Notes: generated by a model from the letters alone, not told the origin. A stretch of DNA of 64,000 nucleotides from RUG100 sp050953425 (GCA_050953425.1 JBMNMQ010000002.1:124001-188000), one strand, 5' to 3'. Counted from the first letter of the stretch, positions 7,796 to 17,058 are shown. Numbers and translations: made by a program.

Positions 7796-8524
7796 TCAAT
7801 CCGGGCTGTGCGCAGCCAGATAATCATCCAGCAGCGCGGCCGCCGTACCCACCAGCCGCATGCACGGCCGTTCCTCGTAGTAGGAAGCGGTGCGCGGTGA
7901 AGGTGTCGGGTCATCCTGCTGTTCCGTCAGACCCAGCAGTTCGCGGCAGATCAGCGACCCGCAGCGCTCGCGAAAACCCGCGGCGATCTCCTGAATGCGC
8001 CGGTAGTGTTCGGCCTTGGCGGTCGCATCGCCGGGGTCTTCATAGCCGTACAGGAGGCCGGCTGCCATGAAAGCGCCGCTCAGCGCGCCGCAGACTTCGC
8101 GCAGCCGCCCCATGCCGCCGCCGAACGAGGAAGCCAGCCGCGCCAGCGTGCGTCGATCCGGTTCCAGCAGATCGGCATATGCGAGCAGCACCGACTGCGC
8201 ACAGTTATACCCCTGCCCAAAGAGCGCCATCGCCTGCCGGGCGCGGGGATTTTCCCGCTGCTCCGCCGCCGCGGGCGACTCCGAAAAGGCCGATCTGCGG
8301 TCTGAAGCAGCGGCTCCCGGGTGCGAAAGGGCCGATCTGCGGTCTGAAGCAGCGGCTCCCGGGTGCGAAAGGACCGATCTCGAGTCCGGAGCAGCCGTCA
8401 CCGGCCTGGATACGGCTGATTCCGCGTTTGCAGCAGCCGCTTCCGGTCCGGCAGCACGGCCGCCCGAATCCCGGTTCGCCGTCCTTCGCGCCTGCGGCAG
8501 CGGAACTGTGACACCGCGCCTCAC
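7796..8524 (-). CDS. C_GCAxxG_C_C family redox/metal protein with repetitive N-terminal extension
   Basis: Residues from about 98 onward match the C_GCAxxG_C_C family: GYNCAQSVLLAY, FGGGMGRLREVCGALSGAFMA, RCGSLICRELLG and RPCMRLVG give the expected cysteine pattern. These are small, probably iron-sulfur or metal-binding proteins of unclear function. The first 95 residues are extra and consist of 14-residue repeats around SHPGAAASDRRSA. The GTG start overlaps the stop of the upstream DUF134-NifX gene (GTGA), so translation is probably coupled and the extension is likely real; a shorter start near MALFGQGYNC is the alternative. The protein is probably cytoplasmic. Confidence 0.8.
   Translation of the reverse strand: MRRGVTVPLPQARRTANRDSGGRAAGPEAAAANAESAVSRPVTAAPDSRSVLSHPGAAASDRRSALSHPGAAASDRRSAFSESPAAAEQRENPRARQAMALFGQGYNCAQSVLLAYADLLEPDRRTLARLASSFGGGMGRLREVCGALSGAFMAAGLLYGYEDPGDATAKAEHYRRIQEIAAGFRERCGSLICRELLGLTEQQDDPTPSPRTASYYEERPCMRLVGTAAALLDDYLAAHSPD
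8292..8450. repeat. 42-bp tandem repeat within the GCAxxG gene
   Basis: Two nearly identical 42-base copies (8292-8333 and 8334-8375) are followed by two diverged copies to about 8450. The period is a multiple of three, so the repeat encodes a 14-residue unit in the N-terminal extension. Confidence 0.85.
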
Positions 8525-9396
8525 TGCTGCCCTCCGCAGCCGCTGCGGCCGTGGTGATGACAGTTCGGATCCTCGCGGCCGGCACAGGCGGCGTTCGGGT
8601 CCGCCTTCAGAGTACCGCCCAGATAAGCTTCCACCGCTGCGTCGGCTTCCCCGGAAGCGCCGCCGACGAGCTCAATGCCCGCTGCCGCGAGAGCATTCCG
8701 GGCACCGCCGCCGATGCCGCCGCAGATCAGCACATCGGCCTGTGCCTGCTGCAGGACGCCGGCCAGAGCGCCGTGTCCGGCACCGCTGGTGCCGATCACT
8801 TCGGCGCTGACGATCCTGCCGTCCTCGGCGTCGTAGACCTTGAACTGCGTGGTGCGGCCGAAGTGCTGAAATATGTTTCCGTTTTCATACGTTACTGCGA
8901 TTCTCATTTGTCCTTCTCCTTTGTCTTTAATTTCGATCCGCCGTACCCGCCGGCGGCAGCAGGGCCTTCTGTACAGGCACTCGCCTTCTCCGCGGCAGCG
9001 GTAGTAATGTCCGCCCTCGATCTGCAGCGGTCGGCCGTGCACCAGACAGGCGGCAATCTTGGTGCGGGCGGCTTCGTACATCTCCGCGACGGTCGTGCGG
9101 GAGATCTCCATCTGCCGCGCGCACTGTGCCTGCGTCAGGTGCTCGTCATCGAGCAGCCGGATGGTTTCGTATTCATCCACCGTGAGTATGACAGCGTCTG
9201 CCGGTTCCGGATGCGGGAAGGCCGGTGCCGGTTCAGACGGCAAAACGGCAGGCGTCGGTTCCGACAGCACGACGGCGGACCGCAGATCGACCCGTGCAGC
9301 CGCGTCCGGCTGTGCTGCCGCGTTCACGTCTTCCGGGACAAACCGGCGAAAGACCGGCTCCTGACAGATTCTTCTGCATCTCTTGGGTCTTGGCAT
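8521..9396 (-). CDS. DUF134 regulator fused to NifX/dinitrogenase iron-molybdenum cofactor domain
   Basis: The 291-residue protein has two parts. Residues 1-160 are DUF134: MPRPKRCRRIC at the start, LTVDEYETIRLLDDEHLTQAQCARQMEISRTTV as a sigma-70-region-4-like HTH, and a Cys-rich segment CRGEGECLYRRPCCRRR. The usual domain is expanded by a Pro/Ala-rich insert near residues 30-65. From the internal Met near 163 a NifX/NifB-type Fe-Mo cofactor-binding domain follows (MRIAVTYENGNIFQHFGR..FKVYD, ADVLICGGIGGGARNAL), ending in a Cys/His-rich tail DPNCHHHGRSGCGG. Fusions of this kind occur in Clostridia and are thought to handle metal clusters. It is coupled to the downstream GCAxxG gene. Confidence 0.88.
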   Translation of the reverse strand: MPRPKRCRRICQEPVFRRFVPEDVNAAAQPDAAARVDLRSAVVLSEPTPAVLPSEPAPAFPHPEPADAVILTVDEYETIRLLDDEHLTQAQCARQMEISRTTVAEMYEAARTKIAACLVHGRPLQIEGGHYYRCRGEGECLYRRPCCRRRVRRIEIKDKGEGQMRIAVTYENGNIFQHFGRTTQFKVYDAEDGRIVSAEVIGTSGAGHGALAGVLQQAQADVLICGGIGGGARNALAAAGIELVGGASGEADAAVEAYLGGTLKADPNAACAGREDPNCHHHGRSGCGGQQ

Positions 9397-9408
9397 TGTT
9401 TCCTCGTT

Positions 9409-9456
9409 TCCGACATATGTCGGATATAGTTTAGCACGCGATGCGGGAAAAGTAAA
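9409..9456 (-). promoter_or_regulatory. Promoter of the DUF134-NifX operon with a 16-bp palindromic operator
   Basis: On the minus strand TTTACT (9451-9456), a 17-base spacer and TAAACT (9428-9433) form a promoter. The perfect palindrome TCCGACATATGTCGGA (9409-9424) covers the predicted start point near 9421. A repressor site is the natural reading; the HTH of the DUF134 product itself is a candidate for autoregulation. Confidence 0.65.
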
Positions 9457-9774
9457 CCGTGAGTTCCTCGATTGAGCAGCTGAGCGGCGAAACGCAGATT
9501 TTTCGGCTGAACGGCTGATCGACGGAGCTCAGCTTTCCCGGCTGCACGGTTCAGCGGCGAAACACGGATTTCCCCGGCCGGGCGGAGCGGCTGCTCCCGC
9601 AGCGGTCGGACGAAAAGAGCTCTTCGCCGGTGAAAATCCGGGAAGAGCTCCTGATGCTGCGAGAGTTTGAACTCTGACCGGGAATGCCTTCTGCCTTCTG
9701 CCTCCCCCCTGCCGGCAGAGCCTGCGGCCGGTTCCACCTCTCGCATAGAAACTGCTGCAAATAATTTGTTTCAG

Positions 9775-9948
9775 GCCATTGTCGGCGATATTCGCTGTGC
9801 GCCATTTGCCGGCGGTATTCGCTTTGCGTCATTTGCCGGCGATATTCGCTTTGCGCCATTTGCCGGCGATATTCGCTTTGCGCCATTGCCGGCGGTATTC
9901 GCTTTGCGCCATTTGCCGGCGGTATTCGCTTTGCGCCATTTGCGCTGC
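9775..9948. repeat. 27-bp tandem repeat array (about six copies) in an intergenic region
   Basis: The unit GCCATTTGCCGGCGATATTC plus GCTTTGC repeats from 9775 with 26- or 27-base copies and alternating gcGATatt/gcGGTatt variants, then degenerates after 9934. The two 26-base copies break any reading frame, so it is not a conserved coding repeat. The rest of 9457-10044 shows no gene I can support. Confidence 0.9.
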
Positions 9949-10044
9949 GTCATTTCATTGCGATTGTCTGCACTTCGCTAACTGCGTCACGCTGTCTGCA
10001 TCGCGCAGTTCGCTTCTTCGCGCCGGGCCTGTTCACGCGTCCTT

Positions 10045-10479
10045 TCAATCGCGGCGCATTTCGGCGATGCGGCGGTTCATCGCTTCCGCCAGTTTCTTTT
10101 CGTGGCGGTAGAAGAACGCCCAGATGATGAACGCGACGCCGATTTCCATCGCCACCGCTAGGATAGCGGCCAGCGGTCCTTGGTCTGTCGGGATCCAGCC
10201 TGCCGCAAAGGCGACGGCCGTCAGCACGACGCAGCCGATGCCCATGTGGATCAGCGTCTGCGCTGCCAGCGAGAGTTCCTCTCTGGTGTAGATGGCGGAC
10301 GGCAGTCCGAAGCCAACGCCGATGATCAGCGAGCCGACAGACATCTTCGTCAGCGAATAATCCGTGAGCCTCATCGTCCCCCCATTGACCAGGTCAAAGA
10401 CAATGCCCAGCACACAGAAGATGATGGCGGCGATGCCGATTCCCCTGAATGTACTCAGTAACAGTGAATTGTGTCTCAT
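10045..10479 (-). CDS. DUF3021 family membrane protein
   Basis: The 144-residue protein has four predicted transmembrane segments (about 10-30, 45-65, 75-98 and 103-125), with a basic cytoplasmic end YRHEKKLAEAMNRRIAEMRRD. This is the DUF3021 pattern. The family is nearly always encoded next to a LytTR regulator and is thought to act as its membrane partner, often repressing it. AAGGAGGG precedes the ATG. The LytTR gene lies about 100 bases upstream on the same strand, and the two should form one operon. Confidence 0.88.
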   Translation of the reverse strand: MRHNSLLLSTFRGIGIAAIIFCVLGIVFDLVNGGTMRLTDYSLTKMSVGSLIIGVGFGLPSAIYTREELSLAAQTLIHMGIGCVVLTAVAFAAGWIPTDQGPLAAILAVAMEIGVAFIIWAFFYRHEKKLAEAMNRRIAEMRRD

Positions 10480-10580
10480 GATACTCCCTCCTTTTCCTGA
10501 TATGTTTCGGCAGGATTCCCTGTCGTCTGCTGCGCAGCTCCCTGTCGTCTGCCGCGCTTCTCTGCAGCCTGTACGGCTTT

Positions 10581-11027
10581 CTACAGCCCGAGGTAGCGGC
10601 GGAACGGCGGCAGGTACGTCCGCGAAACGTAATCCCCGAGTCCGTTGTCCAGATTCAGCCGCAGGCTGCCGCCGAATCCTGTTTCAACGCTGCGGATATA
10701 CGACAGATTGACGATGCACTGCCGGGATATCTGCATGAACCCCTTGCCGAGCTGCTGCTGCAGTTCATACAGCCGTTTCCTGGAGAAATAGTGTTCTTTT
10801 TCCGTATAGACCACCGTGTGCTTGTCCTCTACTCGGATCAGATAGATTTCCTCGGGCTTCAGGACCATGATCCGGTCTTCATGCTGCGCGACGACGGGCG
10901 CTTCTTCGGCCGCGGCTCCGCTGCCGATCAGATCCATGACCCTGCGGATGCGGTCGGTGACGGTGTCGGTGTAGATGACCGCGTAGGGCGGTGAATACGC
11001 TGCGGACAGTTCCAGTTTGACATTCAT
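10581..11027 (-). CDS. LytTR family DNA-binding response regulator (no receiver domain)
   Basis: The 148-residue protein has a short N-terminal region and a C-terminal LytTR domain (about 50-148): IMVLKPEEIYLIRVEDKHTVVYTE, YFSRKRLYELQQQL and GFMQISRQCIVNLSYIRSVE. There is no phospho-acceptor receiver domain, as is usual for the DUF3021-linked type. I use the ATG of MNVKLEL, with GGGGGAG five bases upstream; an in-frame TTG one codon earlier is dispensable. It likely controls its own operon together with the DUF3021 protein. Confidence 0.9.
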   Translation of the reverse strand: MNVKLELSAAYSPPYAVIYTDTVTDRIRRVMDLIGSGAAAEEAPVVAQHEDRIMVLKPEEIYLIRVEDKHTVVYTEKEHYFSRKRLYELQQQLGKGFMQISRQCIVNLSYIRSVETGFGGSLRLNLDNGLGDYVSRTYLPPFRRYLGL

Positions 11028-11444
11028 CAAAACTCCCCCTTTCTGACTGTTCTTTGATCCTCTCCTGCCGACTCTTTTCTGCCGGTTTCTTTTCGGCGTC
11101 TCTTTCTTTTCTTATCTTGACTAGATCATACTCCAAATAATCGCTTCTGTCTCGCACTGCCTGCCGAGTCGCATCAATTTCGCTGCCAACGACAGAAAAA
11201 CGCGCCCGGAATGCAGAATCGCGCGGCCGCCCCGTCTGCTGCGTGGGCGTAACGAAAATAGTAATTGGAAAAACATAAATGCCGATCGTCCCGTTTCGGC
11301 GAGAACGTGGCGGTTGGATCCGATGCGCCGAAAGCCTGCCGGCGGCCCCGGTGAAAGCCGCAGGCTTTTCGCGGCGATAGCGGCCGGCATCTTCGCAAAG
11401 CCGCCGCACGATACGGCGTCACAATCCGACGCGCGCACTTCTTC

Positions 11445-11476
11445 CTGTAAACAGAGGCAGCCGATGGCTGCCTCTG
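11445..11476 (-). terminator. Stem-loop downstream of the 3.3-kb surface-protein gene
   Basis: Perfect 11-bp arms CAGAGGCAGCC/GGCTGCCTCTG enclose a three-base loop about 80 bases past the stop. Only a short TTTAC follows on the minus strand, so termination is likely but not textbook. The remaining bases 11028-11444 contain no gene I can support. Confidence 0.5.
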
Positions 11477-11553
11477 CGTTGTTCTGTGTATGCCCGTTAT
11501 CAGTCTTTTTCCGCTCATCGCGCCGCTTTGTCGGCGTCGGTGCGAGCGACCTG

Positions 11554-14500
11554 CTATTTCACTTTCACGGTCTTCACTTTACTGTACTGTCCGTAAATTT
11601 TCCCGTTGGACGTTTTCTTGTATGCACGGACCCTGACATAGTACTTCTTTTTCGACTTCAGTTTTTTGATCGTCTTTGAAGTATTTTTGACCGTATAGGT
11701 TTTTCTGCCCTTGCTGAACTTCTTGTTCAGCGCGACGCTGACCTGGTATCCGGAGACACGGGTGCACTTTCTCCAGGTCACCTTCAATGTCTTCTTTTTG
11801 GTGGACTTCAGTCTGCCGAGCTTTGCCCGCTGCGGCGCCACGCGGATCTTTACGCATACCGAAGCGGCGAGGTATTCGTCGTTCTCCGGCGCGCTGACTG
11901 TGAGTACAGCAATGCCGGGTCCCGCTATCTTTACCCTGCCGGAAGCGTCAGCCTGCGCGACCCTGCTGTCAGACGAACTGTACTTCAGATCGCCGCCGGA
12001 AACGGTGACATACCTGCCGAGATCGAACGAACCGGCCCCGTACTTGTAATTCAGTGTCTTCGAACTGACCTTAGTCTCACGCCTGTACTTCGGGATCACC
12101 TTCGTCACCGTCACGACGCCGCTGTAATCTCCCTTGAATGTCACGGTGACTGTCGCGACTCCCGGCTTTCCGAAGCCGGAGTACGTCACTTCGTAATCTC
12201 TGCCTTCTTCCAGCACGGTGTCGTCGATTCTGATCGCGCCGATGCTCTCCGGCTTATCGATCCCAGCGGAATCCAGCGCTTCCGCGATCTGCTCCCGCAG
12301 GCCTGTTTCCTCCTCATCGCTGACCATTACAGCAATGCGGAATTTCTTTTCAACGGAGCCGGTGTAGTTGCCCTTGCCTTTGATCGTGGCAACGGCCTCG
12401 CCTTTTTCGATGTTGTCTTTGAAGAAGACCTCATAATCCGTCCCCGCCTGCAGCGTCTCTTCCCCGTCTTTCACCGTGACTGCCGGAGTTATCTCGCTGC
12501 CTGTATATTTCTGATCCTGAATATCCTGCACGAACTCAGCCTGCAGAGTCTTCTGTTTGATGGCAAACTTAACGGTCTGCTTTCCTGCGTAGTTGCCCTT
12601 GCCGGTGATGACGGCGGAAGCCGTACCGGCATTGACGTTATCGCTGTAAGTGACCTCATAGTCCGTCCCCCGCTGCAGCGTCTTGTCCCCGTCTTTGACC
12701 GTCACTTCGGGCTCCAGCGCGGCACCGCTGTAAGTCTGCGCCGAAATCTCTTCCACGGCATTTGCGGGGAGCTGTTTCGGCGTAATCTTAAACGTCTTTT
12801 CGACCGTCCCCTGATAATTCTTCTTCCCGGTGACCATCACCTTGGCTTTACCGGCATTGACATTCCCGGTAAACTCTACCGAATAATCTTCGCCCTGCGT
12901 AAGCGTCGTTAAACCATCCCTGACAGTCAGCGAGGGTGTGATCTCGCTGCCGGTGTAGGTCTGATCGGCAATGCCTGCGATATTGTTTATCGTGAGCGTC
13001 TTCGGAATGATCTTGAAAGCGGCTTTCGCGGAGCCCGTATAATTGCCCTGCAGCTTTGCCTCGACGGTCGCTTCTCCGGCATTTGTATTATTTCCATAGG
13101 AAACGACGTAGTCCGTTCTGTTCAGCGTCTGATCGCCGTCTCTGATGGTAACGGCCGGCGTAATGACGCTGCCGGTGTACACCTGATCGTCGATTGGATC
13201 GATCGTGAAATGATCGCCATTTTTCGGATTAATCACAAAGCGTTTTGTGATCGTGCCCTTATAGCTGCCCTTCCCCGTCAGCGCTGCCGTGGCGGTTCCG
13301 GCATTGGTGTTATCGCTGTAGTCAGCGGTATAGTCCGTTCCTTCCTGCAGCGTTTTGTCACCGTCTTTGACTGTAACAGAAGGCTTCTTCGCGCTGCCGT
13401 CATACGTCTGGGCGGCAATGTCTTCGACTGTACAGCCGGAGAGCGGGATCTTTGAGACCGCGACGTTATACGCGGCGGTCTTGTCGCCGACGGTGGCAGT
13501 AATCACGGCAGTGCCTTCCGCATGGCCGGTCACAACGCCCTCATCCGAGACCGTTGCAATGTTTTCGTCGCTGCTGCTCCAGCTCGCTGTTTTGTTATCC
13601 GTGGTATCGGCCGGGTCGTAGGTCACGGTCAGTTTCTTTGTTTTGCCGCTGTAAACGCTGCCGGACGTCTGTCCGTCCGAATCAGAAACGGAAATGCTGT
13701 TGAGATGCACCGGCACCTGCTTGAAGAGCCTCGTCTTGTATTCCGCATAGACGGGACTGCTCGAAGAATCCACCAGCCCCGTGACTTTCACGGTCACATC
13801 CGCTTCGCCCGCATAGTTGTATGCGGAGGAATCGGAAGCGATGGCTTTCTGCAGGTTCTCCGGCAGTTCAAAGGAAATGCAGGGATACTGGTCGCTGTAA
13901 TTATTCTCTGCCGTTATCACCGTGCCGTTATAGCTATTGTCCTTATAGGTCAGCGTGATGTTGACCCCGCTGGCGGGATCTGTGGTATTCTGAAATTTGT
14001 AATCCTTTGAAAAAGCAATGCTCCACAGTGCGCCGTCGGGCAGTTCCTGCTTCGGGAAGTACCCTTCGCAGGGCCAGGCGTAATAGGCCTGCGTATTTGG
14101 ATTGCTTGTCTGATTGATCTCTTCGCCGAGCTGCATGCAGCTGTAATTGTTCAGGCCCGCGCCGAAACGGGCGACGGAAGCCCTGATATCGAACATGTTT
14201 TCCCGGTGACCGACACCGCTGCTGACATTATACGAATCATCGACATAATCCTCGACCGCCGTCACCACATTATTGGGACCGTCACAGTTGCCGTTCCACA
14301 AATAATCATTGTCATAATATGCCGAGATCGCCAGCCTGGCCTTGCCGAGCTCCGTCGGGCTGGTCACGGCGGGCTGCGTGCCGGCGTTCAGATCCGACTG
14401 TTGATACTCCATATATGACAATAAGGTCTGCAGTTGATCCCCGGTAAAATGGTGTGTCAGTTGATTGACGATATTCATGCCCGTCGCGCCGTACTGTCCC

Positions 14501-14853
14501 CAGTCAAAGTTGTTCGGGTCAGCGGCAATATCGTGATTCACACCGTACAGTTCACGGTAATAATTCAGCTGGCCGAGCGTCTTTGAGATGGCTTCCTCGC
14601 TCAGTTTGCCCGGTTTGTAACTCGGGCTTTGTTTCAGAACCGGTGCTGTAGCAAACATCCCGGAGGTGCTGTAACTTTTATCCGCCTGATTTGCCGAATA
14701 GAGAGCATATACTTGCTGGATCGTTCTCCCCGACGTCACACTGTTTGCCGGAAGCTGCGTACCGCCGGCCGCCAGTGACGATTCGGGCGCTAACGCCATC
14801 AGCCCGAAAATCATCGCGAGTGAAATCGCGAACACCAAAAATTTTTTTCTCAT
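11554..14853 (-). CDS. Secreted surface protein: N-terminal CAP-like region, Big2 domain, MBG-like repeats, C-terminal Fn3-like domain
   Basis: I set the start at the ATG of MRKKFLVFAISLAMIFG, behind a purine-rich GGAGAGGAG..AGG site, giving about 1099 residues with a signal peptide. Residues about 75-310 resemble a divergent CAP/SCP domain (VGHRENMFDIRASVARFGAGLN). A Big2 Ig-like domain follows (ASWSSSDENIATVSDEGVVTG, about 400-480). Then come about six units of roughly 75 residues of the type IADQTYTGSEITPSLTVRDG...NAGKAKVMVTGKKNY, an MBG-like repeat. The C-terminus is a Lys-rich Fn3-like module (VTWRKCTRVSGYQVSVAL). There is no LPXTG or terminal TM, so it is probably secreted or held by wall charge interactions. 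The exact function is unknown. Confidence 0.85.
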   Translation of the reverse strand: MRKKFLVFAISLAMIFGLMALAPESSLAAGGTQLPANSVTSGRTIQQVYALYSANQADKSYSTSGMFATAPVLKQSPSYKPGKLSEEAISKTLGQLNYYRELYGVNHDIAADPNNFDWGQYGATGMNIVNQLTHHFTGDQLQTLLSYMEYQQSDLNAGTQPAVTSPTELGKARLAISAYYDNDYLWNGNCDGPNNVVTAVEDYVDDSYNVSSGVGHRENMFDIRASVARFGAGLNNYSCMQLGEEINQTSNPNTQAYYAWPCEGYFPKQELPDGALWSIAFSKDYKFQNTTDPASGVNITLTYKDNSYNGTVITAENNYSDQYPCISFELPENLQKAIASDSSAYNYAGEADVTVKVTGLVDSSSSPVYAEYKTRLFKQVPVHLNSISVSDSDGQTSGSVYSGKTKKLTVTYDPADTTDNKTASWSSSDENIATVSDEGVVTGHAEGTAVITATVGDKTAAYNVAVSKIPLSGCTVEDIAAQTYDGSAKKPSVTVKDGDKTLQEGTDYTADYSDNTNAGTATAALTGKGSYKGTITKRFVINPKNGDHFTIDPIDDQVYTGSVITPAVTIRDGDQTLNRTDYVVSYGNNTNAGEATVEAKLQGNYTGSAKAAFKIIPKTLTINNIAGIADQTYTGSEITPSLTVRDGLTTLTQGEDYSVEFTGNVNAGKAKVMVTGKKNYQGTVEKTFKITPKQLPANAVEEISAQTYSGAALEPEVTVKDGDKTLQRGTDYEVTYSDNVNAGTASAVITGKGNYAGKQTVKFAIKQKTLQAEFVQDIQDQKYTGSEITPAVTVKDGEETLQAGTDYEVFFKDNIEKGEAVATIKGKGNYTGSVEKKFRIAVMVSDEEETGLREQIAEALDSAGIDKPESIGAIRIDDTVLEEGRDYEVTYSGFGKPGVATVTVTFKGDYSGVVTVTKVIPKYRRETKVSSKTLNYKYGAGSFDLGRYVTVSGGDLKYSSSDSRVAQADASGRVKIAGPGIAVLTVSAPENDEYLAASVCVKIRVAPQRAKLGRLKSTKKKTLKVTWRKCTRVSGYQVSVALNKKFSKGRKTYTVKNTSKTIKKLKSKKKYYVRVRAYKKTSNGKIYGQYSKVKTVKVK

Positions 14854-15070
14854 CCTGCCTCTTCTCCTCTCCCTGCATATCGCAAAGATATGCAGCTCAG
14901 TACACCAAATAACAAACAAAAGAGCAATAACGCATCACTGTCGCAAATGCAGTTCCATAACAAATCGGAATATAATAAGACACACATTTGCCTGCTTTTG
15001 AATAATATTATTATAACATGGATTGAAAAAAAAAGAATACCGGGATTTAATAATTCCCTCTCTCCCCATC

Positions 15071-15205
15071 GCTTCCTTAATGCGCAGCGCCGCCTCCCGC
15101 CGGCAGCGCCGCATCGCTTCCTTAATGCGCAGCGCCGCCTCCCGCCGGCAGCGCCGCATCACTTCTTTAATGCGCAGCACCGCCTCTCATCCGCCGCGCC
15201 GCACC
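15071..15205. repeat. 45-bp tandem repeat, three copies
   Basis: Copies begin at 15071, 15116 and 15161; the first two are almost identical and the third is diverged. The unit starts GCTTCCTTAATGCGCAGCGC. It lies in the roughly 700-base gap 14854-15547, in which I see no supported gene; the left part of the gap is AT-rich and probably holds the promoter of the surface-protein gene. Confidence 0.88.
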
Positions 15206-15547
15206 GCTTTCTTCAGCTTCTGTGCGGCAATCCCGCCTGCAAAAGAACTACAGCGGCACTGATCCGGGGTTTCCTGCCGCTGATGCTGCTGGGCCGTTCC
15301 CGACTGCTGCCTCGGATCTGCTCTTGATCCTTTCGCATCGATGTCTGCGATGATGCAGGCGATTCCAGACAGTCGAGTTCGTCGATGATCCGGCCATCGC
15401 TTGGGCAGCAGCTTTGCCGATCCGTTGAGCAATTCGAACAGGCGTCCGGTACGGCCCGTCGTCTCTGCCGGGAGCGGTTCATCGCGGAAGCCGTATGGCC
15501 CGCAGCATAAAGCGTTTCCCCGCAGAAATTCAGACGATCGCGTCCCC

Positions 15548-16747
15548 TCAGCCGATGGCGGTTCGGCGCAGGGTTTCGGCACCGGCAGTCGCCGCGTCGC
15601 CGTCGTGCTCCGACTGCTCCGCTTCCTGCTCCGTCGCTTCTCTGACGGAAGCCGGGCGGATCACCGCTTCCTCGCTGGTTCCGGCCAGCATGCGACGCGC
15701 ATCCTGCACCTTCGCCATGCTGAAACTGTTGAGATCAAGATGCTGCAATGCGCCGCAGGCGTAGAACATGCTCGACATGTCCGTCACCTGCGCGGTGTCA
15801 AAGCCGCTGACATCCAGCCGCGTCAGCGAGCCGCAGTGCGCGAACATGTCCGCCATATCCGTCACCTTAGCAGTGTCAAAGCCGCTGACATCGAGTTCCT
15901 GCAGCTTGCTGCAGCCAAAGAACATGCTCCGCATGGTCGTCACCGCCGAGGTATCAAAGCCGCTGACATCCAGCTGTGTCAGAGAACTGCAGTTGCCGAA
16001 CATTGAGTCCATGGACGTCACCGCCGAGGTGTCCATGCCGCTGAGATTCAGGTTCTGCAGCTTGCTGCAGACAAAGAACATGCCCGACATATCCGTCACC
16101 CGGCCGGTCTCGAGGCAGCTGACATCGAGCTGCGTCAGCGAACTGCAGTCGTAGAACATTTCACTCATATCCGTCGTCTTTGACGTGTCGAGCCGATCCA
16201 GGCATTCGATCTCCGTCAGATTTTCGCAGTAGAGGAACCAGCCGGCCGTTGCCCGCGGGCGAATCGCATCGCGAAACCTGACCCTGCGGATGTTCATCGC
16301 CTGCTTGATCCAGGGTATCTCGTCGGACACCCGAAAGACAGCGGTTTCAAAGCCGGTGTAAACCGTGCCCGTGTAAGCGGTACCGTCCGGCGCCAGCACT
16401 GTCGCCCGTTCACTGCCGTCCGCCAGATTCTCGTCGGAACGCAGGAACGTCATCGTGCCTTCCTCGTCCAGCACCGCATACGCCATGCCTCGCAGCGATT
16501 CGTCCGTCCTGCCGGCGGCCTCGCCGCCGTCCGCACCGCCCTTCACAGTACCGTTCGCAGCACCATGGACGGCATCATTTACTGCGCCATCCGCAGCCGC
16601 CCCTGCTGAACCGCCGTCGTGCAGATCGGCCGCGTCGTTCTTCTGCACATCGTGCGGCGTGTTTTCCGTCCGTTTCTCCGATCGCAGCAATGACTTAAAA
16701 AGCGGAAGAGAAAGCAGTCGGTGCAGCTTTCTTATTTGGCTTCGCAT
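15548..16747 (-). CDS. BspA-like DUF285 leucine-rich repeat protein
   Basis: About 399 residues. The C-terminal half carries at least five DUF285/BspA-type repeats of about 24 residues with the pattern LTQLDVSGFDTSAVTxMxxMF. The middle holds a DUF285 lead-in (IPWIKQAMNIRRVRFRDAI). The N-terminal part is low complexity, rich in Ala, Asp and Gly. The ATG of MRSQIRKL follows AAGGAGG by eight bases; a start seven codons upstream would place that ribosome site inside the gene. The N-terminus (LHRLLSLPLFKSLLRSEKR) is basic and only weakly hydrophobic, so a normal signal peptide is not evident, although relatives are usually surface-exposed. The C-terminal tail is acidic. Confidence 0.85.
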   Translation of the reverse strand: MRSQIRKLHRLLSLPLFKSLLRSEKRTENTPHDVQKNDAADLHDGGSAGAAADGAVNDAVHGAANGTVKGGADGGEAAGRTDESLRGMAYAVLDEEGTMTFLRSDENLADGSERATVLAPDGTAYTGTVYTGFETAVFRVSDEIPWIKQAMNIRRVRFRDAIRPRATAGWFLYCENLTEIECLDRLDTSKTTDMSEMFYDCSSLTQLDVSCLETGRVTDMSGMFFVCSKLQNLNLSGMDTSAVTSMDSMFGNCSSLTQLDVSGFDTSAVTTMRSMFFGCSKLQELDVSGFDTAKVTDMADMFAHCGSLTRLDVSGFDTAQVTDMSSMFYACGALQHLDLNSFSMAKVQDARRMLAGTSEEAVIRPASVREATEQEAEQSEHDGDAATAGAETLRRTAIG

Positions 16748-16881
16748 GCTTGTTTCCTCCTTTTTCACATTTCTGTTCGCATTTCAGGTATTTCGGTCTT
16801 GATGCCTGTAAATCTCTATTCTTTATACCCGGATCACGAGCGGGTATCTCTGACTTTTTTGTAAAATTTCCAGCAGCCAAA

Positions 16882-16918
16882 GACGTATCCTGTCCGCCTT
16901 TTACGTGCAGGATACGTC
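16882..16918 (-). terminator. Inverted repeat between two surface-protein genes
   Basis: Perfect 11-bp arms GACGTATCCTG/CAGGATACGTC flank a 15-base loop, about 140 bases after the stop of the 1053-residue surface protein. It is probably its terminator, although the T-tract is short. A second hairpin ATACCCG/CGGGTAT near 16827-16849 precedes the BspA-like gene. Confidence 0.5.
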
Positions 16919-17058
16919 CCCCCTTGCCGACAGCTGACGTTCTTCAACATCTCCTCGTGCGTCAAGGCAGCCGAGTTCGTCGAAAAACGCAGTGCTTTTT
17001 TGGTACGAATGAGCTAACGGTCGTTAAAATACCCTGTATTGTGCATTCGCCCTCGCGC

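Noticed and set aside
9775..9948. Possible CRISPR array
   Set aside because: Units are directly tandem with no spacers, and no cas genes are present; it is a minisatellite.
9551..9953. Minus-strand frames with repeated AQSEYRRQ peptide
   Set aside because: They arise from the 27-bp array, are broken by 26-base copies and lack a ribosome site.
15187..15582. 131-codon minus-strand frame between surface genes
   Set aside because: No family resemblance, no ribosome site, and it overlaps repeat-derived sequence.
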